A stretch of DNA of 64,000 nucleotides from Vibrio atypicus (GTDB lineage Bacteria > Pseudomonadota > Gammaproteobacteria > Enterobacterales > Vibrionaceae): positions 868,001 to 932,000 of the forward strand of contig NZ_BLID01000001.1 in assembly GCF_009811315.1 (NCBI RefSeq), written 5' to 3'. Position numbers and translations under genes: made by a program. The notes under the pieces are model-generated. The model was not told where the DNA came from and did not search any database. It saw only the letters and a program-made list of their open reading frames with translations. Positions within the stretch are counted from its first letter, which is position 1. Every line of letters begins with the position of its first letter. Positions 54,958 to 63,816 of this stretch are shown piece by piece.

Positions 54958-55581
54958 ATGCCCGAAGACATCTATGATGAGTACCCATCGTTGACCTTAG
55001 CCAAAGAGTCAGCCGACCAAAACATTGAGCCGCTTAAGCTTGGCGAAAAAATAAAAGACATTCGCGCTAAACTTGGTATCACTTTAGAAGAGGCAAGTCA
55101 GCGTACAGGTTTAGCTCGTTCTACGTTAAGCAAAATAGAGAATGAGCAGATTTCTCCGACCTTTCAGGCGATGCAAAAATTGGCGATTGGCTTGCAGATA
55201 GATATGCCACAACTATTTGAACCACCTAGAAAAAAGGTGGCGACTGGGCGTAGAGACTTGACTCGAGAAGGCCAGGGAAAACCTCACCCAACGCCGACTT
55301 ATGAGCATGAGCTTTTGGCTACTCAATTGTCTAATAAAAAGATGATGCCATTTAAAAGCCAAGTTCACGCTCGCAGTTTTGATGAATACAGTGACTGGGT
55401 ACGTCATGATGGCGAAGAGTTTTTGCTTATTCTTTCAGGCTCAGTAATGTTTTATTCCGAGTTTTATGAACCCGTAGAAATGACCGAAGGCGATAGTGTT
55501 TATTACGATGCGAATATGGGTCATATGCTTATCTCAACTAGCGATGAAGACGCACACATTTTGTGGGTGACCGCTAAATAA
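54958..55581 (+). CDS. XRE-family regulator with cupin domain
   Basis: 207-residue transcription factor. An N-terminal Cro/C1-type HTH (LGEKIKDIRAKLGITLEEAS, then GLARSTLSKIENEQISP, about 27-80) is followed by a C-terminal cupin barrel (about 125-205, with GDSVYYDANMGHMLIS) that would bind a small effector. It lies between glyA and gcvT, and identical palindromes are found at both promoters. It probably controls glycine cleavage in response to glycine or serine. Confidence 0.92.
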   Translation: MPEDIYDEYPSLTLAKESADQNIEPLKLGEKIKDIRAKLGITLEEASQRTGLARSTLSKIENEQISPTFQAMQKLAIGLQIDMPQLFEPPRKKVATGRRDLTREGQGKPHPTPTYEHELLATQLSNKKMMPFKSQVHARSFDEYSDWVRHDGEEFLLILSGSVMFYSEFYEPVEMTEGDSVYYDANMGHMLISTSDEDAHILWVTAK

Positions 55582-55611
55582 CGTTAAGTGGTCTTAGTTT
55601 TCTTATAGTGA

Positions 55612-55627
55612 AAGCAAACGTTTGCTT
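55612..55627 (+). promoter_or_regulatory. PurR-type box upstream of gcvT
   Basis: AAGCAAACGTTTGCTT, part of a perfect 18-base palindrome (55611-55628), fits the PurR consensus ANGCAANCGNTTNCNT at every fixed position. In E. coli gcvTHP and glyA belong to the PurR regulon. Confidence 0.7.
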
Positions 55628-55649
55628 TTGCGATTTAGATAAGTACAAT

Positions 55650-55692
55650 AGCGCCACCTTGAGCCAATATCACTCAAGGTGGCGCTTCTCTT
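55650..55692 (+). terminator. strong hairpin after the XRE gene
   Basis: The 14-bp stem AGCGCCACCTTGAG / CTCAAGGTGGCGCT is followed by a pyrimidine-rich TTCTCTTTCC rather than a pure U run. Either a terminator for the regulator or a leader hairpin for gcvT. Confidence 0.65.
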
Positions 55693-55786
55693 TCCTCTCT
55701 CTTGATGTGAATTTAATGTTAAATGTCACATTTTGAACTGTTCTCGACTTGTTAATGGTGCAAAAATTCTTCACTCGTGTTTATTA

Positions 55787-55803
55787 TTGGAAACAAGGTT
55801 TCC
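55787..55803 (+). promoter_or_regulatory. palindromic operator, copy 2 (gcvT promoter)
   Basis: TTGGAAACAAGGTTTCC, the full GGAAAC-AAG-GTTTCC palindrome, 37 bases before the gcvT ATG. The flanking TATTGG is shared with copy 1. Confidence 0.78.
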
Positions 55804-55840
55804 TTGAGTGGAAAACGAACCTGATTAAATGGAGACAACA

Positions 55841-56959
55841 ATGACTCAAGATCTACTTAAAACACCCCTTCACGCGCTTCATGTTGAAGCTGGTGCGAAA
55901 ATGGTTCCGTTCGCAGGCTACGATATGCCAGTTCAATACAAACTGGGCGTAAAGAAAGAGCATTTACATACTCGCGATGCTGCGGGTCTGTTTGATGTTT
56001 CCCACATGGGGCAACTTCGTCTACATGGTGAAGGCGCGGCGGCATTCTTAGAGTCATTGGTTCCTGTCGATATTATTGACTTGCCTCAAGGCAATCAGCG
56101 TTATGCATTCTTTACTAATGAAGAAGGCGGCATCATGGATGATTTGATGGTGGCCAACCTAGGTGACCATCTGTTTGTTGTTGTGAATGCTGCATGTAAA
56201 GAGCAAGATATCAACCACCTTGAAGCACACTTACCATCAGGCGTAGAGCTAGAGATCATTGACGATCGCGCTCTACTTGCACTGCAAGGCCCTAAAGCGG
56301 TAGATGTACTTGCACGTTTTAATTCCCAAGTTGCAGACATGGTGTTCATGGATGTGAAGAAACTGAACATTCTTGGCGTTGAGTGTATCGTGAGCCGTAG
56401 TGGTTACACTGGCGAAGATGGCTATGAGATTTCAGTGCCGAACACTCACGCTGAAGAACTTGCACAAAAGTTAACCGCAGAAACCGAAGTAGAATGGATT
56501 GGTCTTGGAGCTCGTGACTCACTGCGTCTTGAGTGTGGCTTATGTCTATATGGTCACGATCTTGATACGACTACTACGCCAGTCGAAGCAAGCCTGCTTT
56601 GGGGAATTCAAAAGATTCGTCGTACGGGTGGTGAGCGTGAAGGCGGATTCCCGGGTGCGGACATCATCCTCAAGCAAATTGAAACGAAAGATGTGACTCG
56701 CAAGCGTGTAGGTTTAGTTGGTCAAACTAAAGCGCCAGTCCGTGAAGGGACTGAGCTGTTTGATGCGGATGATAATAAAATCGGTGTTGTAACCAGTGGT
56801 ACTGCCGGCCCTAATGCAGGTAAGCCTGTCTCAATGGCTTATGTTCGCGCAGATTTAATGGCGGTAGGTACTGAGCTGTTCGCAGAAGTACGCGGTAAAA
56901 AACTACCAATGACCGTTGAGAAAATGCCATTCGTGCCACAGCGTTATTACCGTGGTTAA
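55841..56959 (+). CDS. gcvT: aminomethyltransferase, T protein
   Basis: 372-residue tetrahydrofolate-dependent enzyme releasing ammonia and methylene-THF from the aminomethyl group on GcvH. Motifs: AAGLFDVSHMGQLRL (about 52), DDLMVANLGDHLFVVVNAAC, SRSGYTGEDGYEISVP and GLGARDSLRLECGLCLYGHD. ATG 55841 is chosen for GGAG six bases upstream. Unlike E. coli, it is divided from gcvH-gcvP by a divergent regulator. Followed by a terminator. Confidence 0.98.
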   Translation: MTQDLLKTPLHALHVEAGAKMVPFAGYDMPVQYKLGVKKEHLHTRDAAGLFDVSHMGQLRLHGEGAAAFLESLVPVDIIDLPQGNQRYAFFTNEEGGIMDDLMVANLGDHLFVVVNAACKEQDINHLEAHLPSGVELEIIDDRALLALQGPKAVDVLARFNSQVADMVFMDVKKLNILGVECIVSRSGYTGEDGYEISVPNTHAEELAQKLTAETEVEWIGLGARDSLRLECGLCLYGHDLDTTTTPVEASLLWGIQKIRRTGGEREGGFPGADIILKQIETKDVTRKRVGLVGQTKAPVREGTELFDADDNKIGVVTSGTAGPNAGKPVSMAYVRADLMAVGTELFAEVRGKKLPMTVEKMPFVPQRYYRG

Positions 56960-56990
56960 GCAAATGTAAGCATTATCGATTTAAACAATG

Positions 56991-57016
56991 AAACCTCTCG
57001 ACTGAGAGGTTTTTTT
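56991..57016 (+). terminator. terminator after gcvT
   Basis: Stem ACCTCTC / GAGAGGT with GACT loop and seven T. Confidence 0.92.
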
Positions 57017-57057
57017 GTATGTATGATGTCCGCAAGAATTTTATAAAGGATATTGAT

Positions 57058-58044
57058 ATGAAAAGGCTTACATTATTTTTGCCTGTTCTAGCGTCATCTG
57101 CTGTGTATGCATTTGAACCGACACCGTATATTATTAATGGTACGCCCGCTAATATTAGCGATTATCCATCGTTTTCAAGCCTTTACTACGACAATGGTAG
57201 ATTCTACGGCAACTACTGTGGTTCGACTGTCATTAACCAAGATTATATTTTGACGGCAGCTCATTGTATTTATGGTGATTACGACTCAATGCTTAACACT
57301 TGGGTTGTACCACAAGTCACTGATGAAGCAGGCTACCTGAATGGTCAGTATGAAAGTGTTAGAGCTGAAGAGTTTTATTATCATGATGGCTATATAGATT
57401 CTTCGACTGAAAAATGGCCAAATGATATTGCTATTATCAAAGTTTCTCGTTCTTTGTCAGGCTCTCCTGACTATCGAAACCTACTGAATGCCAGTGTTGA
57501 AAAAGGTGATTTACCTAAAATTGATGGTTACGTCGCTATAGGGCACGGACTGGTTAATGGTAACGTGGATTCAGATGGAATCTTACTTCAAACAAGCCTG
57601 ATATTTACGGATGATGCAAATTGTGATGATACTGAAGACGGGCAGTTGTGTTTTGATGGCGTTCGAGTCGGTAGTCACAAAAACTCAACCTGTAACGGAG
57701 ACTCTGGAGGTCCCGTCTATAGAGATTTTGGTGCTGGCTATGTCCAAGTCGGTATCACCAGCTTTGGCCCGGAAAACTGTGGTGATGTGAGTGCTCTTGC
57801 AACCTCTGCATTTACGGATGTATATCATTACGAAACTTGGATCAACAGTGTGATCAATGGTGACGAAGTACCTAAATATCATGTTGTGACGTCAGGAACT
57901 ACCCGTCAGTTGGTTGAGAATGCAACGTCACAAGTTAAAGCTTCAAGCAAGCATGTTGATGGTGGAAGTTCTGGCGGCGGCTCACTCGGTTTACTATCCA
58001 TATTCGCGCTTGGCTTCCTCACTTTGAGAAGACGATTTTTATAA
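57058..58044 (+). CDS. secreted trypsin-like protease with GlyGly-CTERM
   Basis: 328-residue S1 serine protease. A signal peptide (about 1-18, ending VYAFEP) precedes the mature start at YIINGTPANISDYPSF. The catalytic triad is seen in LTAAHC (His), NDIAIIKV (Asp) and GDSGGPV (Ser). The C-terminus has GGSSGGGSLGLLSIFALGFL then RRRFL, a GlyGly-CTERM sorting tail cut by rhombosortase after type II secretion, as in Vibrio Ves proteases. ATG 57058 is preferred over an upstream one because AAAGGA precedes it. A paralogue follows directly. Confidence 0.93.
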   Translation: MKRLTLFLPVLASSAVYAFEPTPYIINGTPANISDYPSFSSLYYDNGRFYGNYCGSTVINQDYILTAAHCIYGDYDSMLNTWVVPQVTDEAGYLNGQYESVRAEEFYYHDGYIDSSTEKWPNDIAIIKVSRSLSGSPDYRNLLNASVEKGDLPKIDGYVAIGHGLVNGNVDSDGILLQTSLIFTDDANCDDTEDGQLCFDGVRVGSHKNSTCNGDSGGPVYRDFGAGYVQVGITSFGPENCGDVSALATSAFTDVYHYETWINSVINGDEVPKYHVVTSGTTRQLVENATSQVKASSKHVDGGSSGGGSLGLLSIFALGFLTLRRRFL

Positions 58045-58121
58045 GATCGAGAACGATCCTTCCCCCAGCCACTTCGTAAGCTAAACTTAAGCATGAGCGA
58101 AATGGATTGGCGGGGGACACT

Positions 58122-59174
58122 ATGCTTAGACAGATGATCGGTACAGCAGCAATTCTGTATAGTGTTGCTGCTCATTCCTTTGATATCCAGCCATATATTG
58201 TTAATGGCTCTAACGCCAATATTTCCGAATTTCCTTCATTTGCTAGTCTTTTTTATCGTAGCAATACGCTTTATAGCACCAACAGTTTTTGTGGTGCAAC
58301 CATGGTCAATAGTGAGTACGTGCTCACTGCTGCCCACTGTATTTATGGGCAAGATCAAACTATGTTGCACACAGTGGTCGCCCCACAACTCGAAGATGAA
58401 AATCAATTCTTATCCAGCATGCAGGGGCGTGTTAGTGAGTTTTATTACCCTGATACTTATTCTGATTCGTCAGCCACTCTTTGGCGTGATGACATCGCTA
58501 TCCTTAAATTAGAGTCGCCGCTATCCACCGGTGACTATCAGTACTTACTTAATAATCGATACAACAACAGCTTTCCGAATACTGATGATTTTAAGGCGGT
58601 AGGCCACGGTTACATCGAAGGGAATGTGCCTGGTGGAACGCAATTGCTTGAAACAGATTTAGAGTATATTTCTTTATCGGCTTGTCAGGCTGAGTTTGGG
58701 GGGCAATTGACGAGCAAGCAACTCTGTTTTGGTGGTGCTGAGCAGGGTGGCTATCAAAACTCCACTTGTTCAGGAGATTCAGGTGGGCCAGTTTATTTTT
58801 ACGATGGTGTTGAATATATCCAGGTAGGGATTACCAGTTTTGGCCCTTCTGTATGTGGTGATGTACGTTATAGCGTTACCTCCGTATTTACGGATATCTA
58901 TGATTATCAAGCGTGGATAAACCAAGTGTTAAATGGTGAGGTCGAACCTAAGGCTTATGTTGTTGAAGAAGAGGGTAGACGAGTGTTGGTCAACAACGAT
59001 CATGGAAGTAGCCAAGCAGAGATTGTCGTAGAATCTAACGAGTCGAATAGAGCTGGTTCTTTCTCATTATATTTAATGATTACACTACTTTTACTTGGTC
59101 TAGTTCGTGCCATATCACACCGTATTACTATCAAATCTAAGTATAAAGCACCATTCTTACAAATGAGAATTTAG
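58122..59174 (+). CDS. secreted trypsin-like protease, paralogue with atypical C-terminus
   Basis: 350-residue S1 protease similar to the preceding one. Signal peptide (about 1-17), YIVNGSNANISEFPSF, LTAAHC, DDIAILKL and GDSGGPV form a complete triad. The C-terminal hydrophobic segment (about 313-332, SLYLMITLLLLGLVRA) has no Gly-Gly pair before it, so it may not be a rhombosortase substrate and might remain membrane-bound. The longer TTG-initiated frame at 58107 is rejected; GCGGGGG lies before ATG 58122. Likely a tandem duplication. Confidence 0.9.
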   Translation: MLRQMIGTAAILYSVAAHSFDIQPYIVNGSNANISEFPSFASLFYRSNTLYSTNSFCGATMVNSEYVLTAAHCIYGQDQTMLHTVVAPQLEDENQFLSSMQGRVSEFYYPDTYSDSSATLWRDDIAILKLESPLSTGDYQYLLNNRYNNSFPNTDDFKAVGHGYIEGNVPGGTQLLETDLEYISLSACQAEFGGQLTSKQLCFGGAEQGGYQNSTCSGDSGGPVYFYDGVEYIQVGITSFGPSVCGDVRYSVTSVFTDIYDYQAWINQVLNGEVEPKAYVVEEEGRRVLVNNDHGSSQAEIVVESNESNRAGSFSLYLMITLLLLGLVRAISHRITIKSKYKAPFLQMRI

Positions 59175-59302
59175 CCCTATCTATTTGAAAAATAACAAAT
59201 TGAAACAAGTGGTTGTCACGAAACTAAGACGAGGGATGTTGACTAATCCTAGCTAAACGATAGTTTTAAGTTATTCAATGAGCGGAGCTGGAGATTCCCC
59301 CA

Positions 59303-59971
59303 ATGACAGATAGTAAAACTTATCAGATCACCCTTTTGTCTGATGTGAGTATGCAATCCAACTTATTCAAAGATTCATTGGAGAGAGGTCTTCAGCTGAC
59401 AGTTAATATTGTATCAGTTGATGATTTACATTCTTATGACGGCGAAGGTAATTTATTGGGTGATTTCGTTCTATTTGACTTCCAGTATCTCGATGATGAA
59501 AGATTCAACGAGTACAGCCAGATAAAAGCTGCGAGTGACAAATCGATCAAAGAAATTGTGATCAATTGTCCTCAGGAAGCGACATCAACGCAACTCTTCA
59601 AATGGCGAAACCTAGTGGGTGTTTTCTATATTGAAGATGATCTTTCTCTATTACTTAAAGGTATGGAGAAAATCATGAATGATGAAATGTGGTTATCGCG
59701 TAAAGTTGCGCAAGATTACATTGAGTATTTCCGATGTGCGAATACAGTTACGACTTCTCAAGCGTATGCTAATTTGACGAAACGTGAGAAAGAGATCATG
59801 CGCCTGCTAGGACACGGTGCATCGAACTTGCAAATTGCTGATGAGCTGTTTGTGAGTGAGAACACGGTCAAAACGCATTTGCATAATATCTTTAAGAAAA
59901 TCAATGCCAAGAATCGTCTTCAAGCGCTGCTTTGGGCAAACAACAATATTGCTTTAGAAGAGCGCGCATAA
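59303..59971 (+). CDS. LuxR/CsgD-family regulator, VpsT-like
   Basis: 222-residue regulator. The N-terminal receiver-like domain (about 1-125) lacks a clear phosphorylatable Asp set. The motif WLSR (about residue 128, in DEMWLSRKVAQDYI) fits the W[FLM][TS]R signature with which VpsT binds c-di-GMP. The C-terminal LuxR HTH is LTKREKEIMRLLGHGASNLQ, then FVSENTVKTHLHNIFKKI. Homologues (VpsT, CpsS) govern biofilm matrix and surface behaviour. It has its own terminator. Specific orthologue identity is not settled. Confidence 0.9.
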   Translation: MTDSKTYQITLLSDVSMQSNLFKDSLERGLQLTVNIVSVDDLHSYDGEGNLLGDFVLFDFQYLDDERFNEYSQIKAASDKSIKEIVINCPQEATSTQLFKWRNLVGVFYIEDDLSLLLKGMEKIMNDEMWLSRKVAQDYIEYFRCANTVTTSQAYANLTKREKEIMRLLGHGASNLQIADELFVSENTVKTHLHNIFKKINAKNRLQALLWANNNIALEERA

Positions 59972-59989
59972 TTGGTTGTTCATGGAAAT

Positions 59990-60019
59990 AAAAAAGCTGC
60001 AGTTAATGCAGCTTTTTTT
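59990..60019 (+). terminator. terminator of the VpsT-like gene
   Basis: Stem AAAAAGCTGCA / TGCAGCTTTTT followed by T residues. Confidence 0.92.
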
Positions 60020-60033
60020 GTTAACGCTTTTGG

Positions 60034-60189
60034 CTAAAGAATACAGTGCTTAGCAAAATCAGCAGCTTCGTTTGCTGACCAGTCACCTTTCGGCTTCTCT
60101 TTCAAATCTTCACACCACGCTTCGCTACCAACCTCTGTACATGCAGTCAATGTCATTGCCAAAATGAAGAATGCGGCTAGTTTTTTCAT
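60034..60189 (-). CDS. small DUF3012-type lipoprotein, 51 aa
   Basis: 51-residue lipoprotein. Signal sequence with LTAC (Cys about 17), then one module: GSEAWCEDLKEKPKGDWSAN and a KHC ending. This fits DUF3012, a small family of unknown function. AAGGA lies upstream of two successive ATG codons; the second is used here. Two more copies of the module are fused in the neighbouring gene. Confidence 0.82.
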   Translation of the reverse strand: MKKLAAFFILAMTLTACTEVGSEAWCEDLKEKPKGDWSANEAADFAKHCIL

Positions 60190-60263
60190 CATTACGTCCT
60201 TGTTGATGGATACTGTTAACGCTAGATTACGGGTATTTGAGCAAGAAGGTCAACGACTAATCT

Positions 60264-60527
60264 TTAAATAATACAGTGTTTTGCGTAATTTTTTACTTCG
60301 TTCGCACTCCAGTCGCCTTTTGGCTTATCACCGAGTTCTTCACACCATGATTCACTGCCAACGGCATCAAGTAGTACACAGTGTTTCGCATAATCTAGCG
60401 CGTCTTGTGCACTCCATTCACTCTTAGGAGCTTCGGTTTTATGGTCACACCAACTTTGTGTACCAACTTCATCTTTACAAGCGGAAAGCACAAGTAAAGT
60501 GAAAAGTGCGAGTGTTACTTTTTTCAT
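60264..60527 (-). CDS. lipoprotein with two tandem DUF3012 modules
   Basis: 87-residue lipoprotein. Signal sequence with LSAC (Cys about 16), then module 1 (GTQSWCDHKTEAPKSEWSAQ ... KHC) and module 2 (GSESWCEELGDKPKGDWSAN ... KHC). Each module carries two Cys residues and a conserved W. The start at 60527 is chosen as it begins the signal peptide. It adjoins the single-module gene, implying duplication and fusion. Function unknown. Confidence 0.85.
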   Translation of the reverse strand: MKKVTLALFTLLVLSACKDEVGTQSWCDHKTEAPKSEWSAQDALDYAKHCVLLDAVGSESWCEELGDKPKGDWSANEVKNYAKHCII

Positions 60528-60617
60528 GGTTGTTTCCTGAATTTCGTTTGGCGCTACTATACCCAAAAATGCAATCCCTGTGTGTTTATATGAAGAGAAA
60601 ATCAGAAATTTCTTACC

Positions 60618-60633
60618 ATCGAAACGTTTCGAT
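60618..60633 (+). promoter_or_regulatory. RbsR-type operator 1
   Basis: Perfect palindrome ATCGAAACGTTTCGAT, the LacI-family RbsR pattern. Confidence 0.85.
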
Positions 60634-60741
60634 AAGGTGAGCTGAGTCACTGAGTTTTAGCAAACATTGAGATTTATAAAGATCAAATTCACACTCTATT
60701 AAGCAGTGGCTCGCAAAATATCAGCGAGCAATTATTATCTC

Positions 60742-60757
60742 ATCGAAACGTTTCGAT
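60742..60757 (+). promoter_or_regulatory. RbsR-type operator 2
   Basis: Second identical ATCGAAACGTTTCGAT, 124 bases after the first and 59 bases before rbsD; a two-site arrangement suited to DNA looping. Confidence 0.85.
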
Positions 60758-60816
60758 GAGTTTTTTATCAATATAAATTCGATGTGGTTTGAACATGTAT
60801 TCAATAGGTCTATGAG

Positions 60817-61236
60817 ATGAAAAAAAGTACCTTAATAAATTCTGAATTGTCTTACGTCGTTGCGACGCTTGGTCATACAGATGAGTTGACAATTTGCGAT
60901 GCTGGCTTGCCTATTCCTGATCACGTAAAACGCATTGATTTAGCATTAACTCACGGCGTACCAAGCTTTTTAGAAACAGTGCGAGTCATTCTTAGCGAAT
61001 CGCAAATAGAAGGTGTGATCATCGCAAATGAGTTTGCAGAGGTAAACCCAGCGCACTATCAAGCCTTGATTAAAGAGCTAGAGATGGAAATGGAAGTGAC
61101 GGGTAAAGCGATCACAGTGACGTCGATAACCCATGAAGCGTTTAAGGCTCGTACTCACCAGAGTCGCGCCGTGGTTCGCACCGGTGAATGCACACCTTAT
61201 GCGAATGTTATTTTCCAAGCCGGCGTGGTTTTTTAA
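60817..61236 (+). CDS. rbsD: D-ribose pyranase
   Basis: 139-residue enzyme converting beta-pyranose to beta-furanose ribose so it can be phosphorylated. Recognised by LSYVVATLGHTDELTICDAG and PIPDHVKRIDLALTHGVPSF with a C-terminal RTGECTPYANVIFQAGVVF. Normal length. First gene of the rbs operon; its RBS is weak (only GAG just before the ATG). The operators lie upstream. Confidence 0.97.
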   Translation: MKKSTLINSELSYVVATLGHTDELTICDAGLPIPDHVKRIDLALTHGVPSFLETVRVILSESQIEGVIIANEFAEVNPAHYQALIKELEMEMEVTGKAITVTSITHEAFKARTHQSRAVVRTGECTPYANVIFQAGVVF

Positions 61237-61260
61237 GCCCTAAGCGATTGAGGACAGATT

Positions 61261-62766
61261 ATGACTCAAGCCATTTTACAACTTAGTGATATCGAGAAAG
61301 CATTCCCGGGTGTTAAGGCATTAGATAAAGCAAGCCTTAATGTTTATCCAGGACGCGTGATGGCGCTAATGGGAGAAAACGGAGCCGGTAAGTCAACATT
61401 AATGAAAGTGTTGACGGGTATTTACAGTAAAGATGCCGGCTCAATTCATTATCAAGGGCAAACTGCAGCTTTTAAGGGGCCAAGAGACTCTCAAGAGGCG
61501 GGTATTAGTATTATTCACCAAGAGCTTAACCTCATCCCAGAGCTCACTATTGCCGAAAACATTTTCTTAGGTCGTGAGTTTACCAGTCCGCTAGGGCGTA
61601 TTCAGTGGGATAAGACCTATGCTGAAGCGGATAAACTGCTTGCACGTTTGAATGTAAAACACAGTTCAAAAACACTTTTAGGTGAATTGAGTTTAGGTGA
61701 ACAGCAGATGGTGGAGATTGCAAAGGCGCTGTCGTTTGAATCTAAAGTCATCATCATGGATGAACCCACGGATGCACTTACTGATACCGAAACAGAATCT
61801 TTATTTAAGGTAATTAATGAGCTGCGTGAACAAAACTGCGGCATTGTTTATATCTCACATCGCTTGAAAGAGATTTTTGAAATTTGTGATGACATTACTG
61901 TGCTTCGTGATGGCAAGTTCATTGGTCAATGTGAAGTCGCTGACACAGATGAAGACGGTCTAATCGAAATGATGGTAGGCCGAAAATTAGACGAGCAATA
62001 CCCGCGCATTGCCGTGCAACATGGCGATACGTACCTTGAAGTGATTGGGCTGACTGGTTCGGGTGTTCAGGATGTCAGCTTTACTCTTAAACGTGGTGAA
62101 ATTTTGGGTGTCTCTGGTCTGATGGGAGCAGGGCGTACAGAACTTATGAAGGTGATTTACGGTGCGCTACCTAGTGAGCGTGGTGTGATTAATCTCAACA
62201 ATAAAACGGTGAATCCGGTTAGCCCACAAGATGGTTTGGCCAATGGCATTGCGTATATCTCGGAAGATAGGAAAGGCGATGGTTTAGTGCTTGGTTTATC
62301 GGTGAAAGAGAACATGTCGTTGTGCTCGCTCGATAAGCTGACTAAAGGTGGACGAATTCAACATGGCGAGGAAGTGATAGCCGTCGAGGATTTCATCAAG
62401 CTATTCAATATTAAAACGCCAACAAGAGACCAAATTATTGGCAATTTGTCTGGTGGTAATCAACAAAAAGTGGCGATAGCTAAAGGCTTAATGACCAAGC
62501 CAAAAGTCTTGATTCTTGATGAGCCAACACGCGGTGTCGATGTGGGCGCCAAGAAAGAGATCTACCAACTGATCAACAAATTTAAAGCGGATGGCATGAG
62601 TATCATCTTAGTCTCTTCTGAAATGCCAGAAGTACTCGGTATGAGCGATCGCATTTTAGTCATGCACGAAGGCCGGATCAGCGGCGAATTTGATGCCAAA
62701 GACGCAGACCAAGAAAAACTACTCGCATGTGCCGTTGGCAAAAAAATTAATGAGGAAGCAGCATGA
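61261..62766 (+). CDS. rbsA: ribose ABC transporter ATPase
   Basis: 501-residue fused ATPase with two ABC domains. Walker [10 protein letters not shown] and signature [10 protein letters not shown] are in domain 1. The second domain has the sugar-ATPase version without a full P-loop (GLMGAGRTE) and [23 protein letters not shown]. This is typical of CUT2 sugar transporters. It ends with an ATGA overlap into rbsC. Confidence 0.97.
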   Translation: MTQAILQLSDIEKAFPGVKALDKASLNVYPGRVMALMGENGAGKSTLMKVLTGIYSKDAGSIHYQGQTAAFKGPRDSQEAGISIIHQELNLIPELTIAENIFLGREFTSPLGRIQWDKTYAEADKLLARLNVKHSSKTLLGELSLGEQQMVEIAKALSFESKVIIMDEPTDALTDTETESLFKVINELREQNCGIVYISHRLKEIFEICDDITVLRDGKFIGQCEVADTDEDGLIEMMVGRKLDEQYPRIAVQHGDTYLEVIGLTGSGVQDVSFTLKRGEILGVSGLMGAGRTELMKVIYGALPSERGVINLNNKTVNPVSPQDGLANGIAYISEDRKGDGLVLGLSVKENMSLCSLDKLTKGGRIQHGEEVIAVEDFIKLFNIKTPTRDQIIGNLSGGNQQKVAIAKGLMTKPKVLILDEPTRGVDVGAKKEIYQLINKFKADGMSIILVSSEMPEVLGMSDRILVMHEGRISGEFDAKDADQEKLLACAVGKKINEEAA

Positions 62767-63746
62767 GTACCAATACCATGAGCAAACCAACTGAAAATCA
62801 CGGCAAGAAGCTGTTTAGCAAAGAGTGGTTAATTGAACAAAAATCACTGATTGCCCTGCTGTTTTTGATTGTCGTCGTCTCTTTTCTAAACCCTAACTTT
62901 TTTACCGTCGATAACATTCTCAACATCTTGCGTCAAACCTCGGTGAACGCAATCATTGCAGTGGGCATGACGTTGGTTATCTTAACCGCTGGCATCGATT
63001 TGAGTGTAGGTTCCGTCTTGGCGTTATGTGGCGCGTTTGCCGCGAGCTTGATTGCGATGGAAGTGCCAGTTTTGATTGCGATCCCAACCGCTTTAGTTGC
63101 GGGCGCAGCACTCGGAGCGATCAGCGGCATTATTATCGCCAAAGGTAAAGTTCAAGCGTTTATCGCTACGCTAGTCACAATGACGTTACTCCGTGGTGTC
63201 ACTATGGTCTACACTGACGGTCGTCCTATCTCTACAGGCTTCACTGATACTGCTGATGCGTTTGCTTGGTTCGGTACTGGCTACGCGCTGGGTATCCCGG
63301 TACCGGTATGGCTGATGGTGTTTGTATTTGCTGCTGTTTGGTACTTACTTAACCACACTCGCTTCGGCCGTTATGTTTATGCTCTAGGCGGTAATGAATC
63401 GGCTGCTCGCTTATCTGGTATCAACGTAGATCGCGTTAAGATTGGTGTTTACGCAATTTGTGGTCTGCTTGCGGCTCTTGCTGGCATCATTATCACTTCT
63501 CGTCTTTCTTCTGCTCAACCAACCGCTGGTATGGGCTATGAACTAGACGCCATTGCCGCAGTGGTGTTGGGCGGTACCAGTCTAATGGGCGGTAAAGGTC
63601 GCATCATGGGTACCTTAATTGGTGCGCTGATCATCGGCTTCTTGAACAACGCTCTTAACTTACTGGATGTTTCCTCTTACTACCAAATGATCGCAAAAGC
63701 GGTGGTGATTCTACTTGCGGTGCTGGTGGACAACAAAAACAAGTAA
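62763..63746 (+). CDS. rbsC: ribose ABC transporter permease
   Basis: 327-residue membrane permease forming the ribose channel. About eight to ten membrane segments. Motifs [20 protein letters not shown] (about 73) and [20 protein letters not shown] (about 262) are typical. Translation is coupled to rbsA by the ATGA overlap; a hairpin separates it from rbsB. Confidence 0.97.
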   Translation: MSTNTMSKPTENHGKKLFSKEWLIEQKSLIALLFLIVVVSFLNPNFFTVDNILNILRQTSVNAIIAVGMTLVILTAGIDLSVGSVLALCGAFAASLIAMEVPVLIAIPTALVAGAALGAISGIIIAKGKVQAFIATLVTMTLLRGVTMVYTDGRPISTGFTDTADAFAWFGTGYALGIPVPVWLMVFVFAAVWYLLNHTRFGRYVYALGGNESAARLSGINVDRVKIGVYAICGLLAALAGIIITSRLSSAQPTAGMGYELDAIAAVVLGGTSLMGGKGRIMGTLIGALIIGFLNNALNLLDVSSYYQMIAKAVVILLAVLVDNKNK

Positions 63747-63768
63747 CCCTTAACCCAATCTATAACAG

Positions 63769-63791
63769 GTTCGGAGGAAAGTACTCCGAAC
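63769..63791 (+). other. intercistronic hairpin between rbsC and rbsB
   Basis: Stem GTTCGGAG / CTCCGAAC without U run. Such stem-loops commonly protect the upstream mRNA or help express the binding protein in excess. Confidence 0.65.
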
Positions 63792-63816
63792 TCCCCCTAC
63801 ACAAGGACTAAACACA

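Noticed and set aside
54575..55840. Possible glycine riboswitch before glyA or gcvT
   Set aside because: I looked for the tandem-aptamer core as I remember it and did not find it in either leader.
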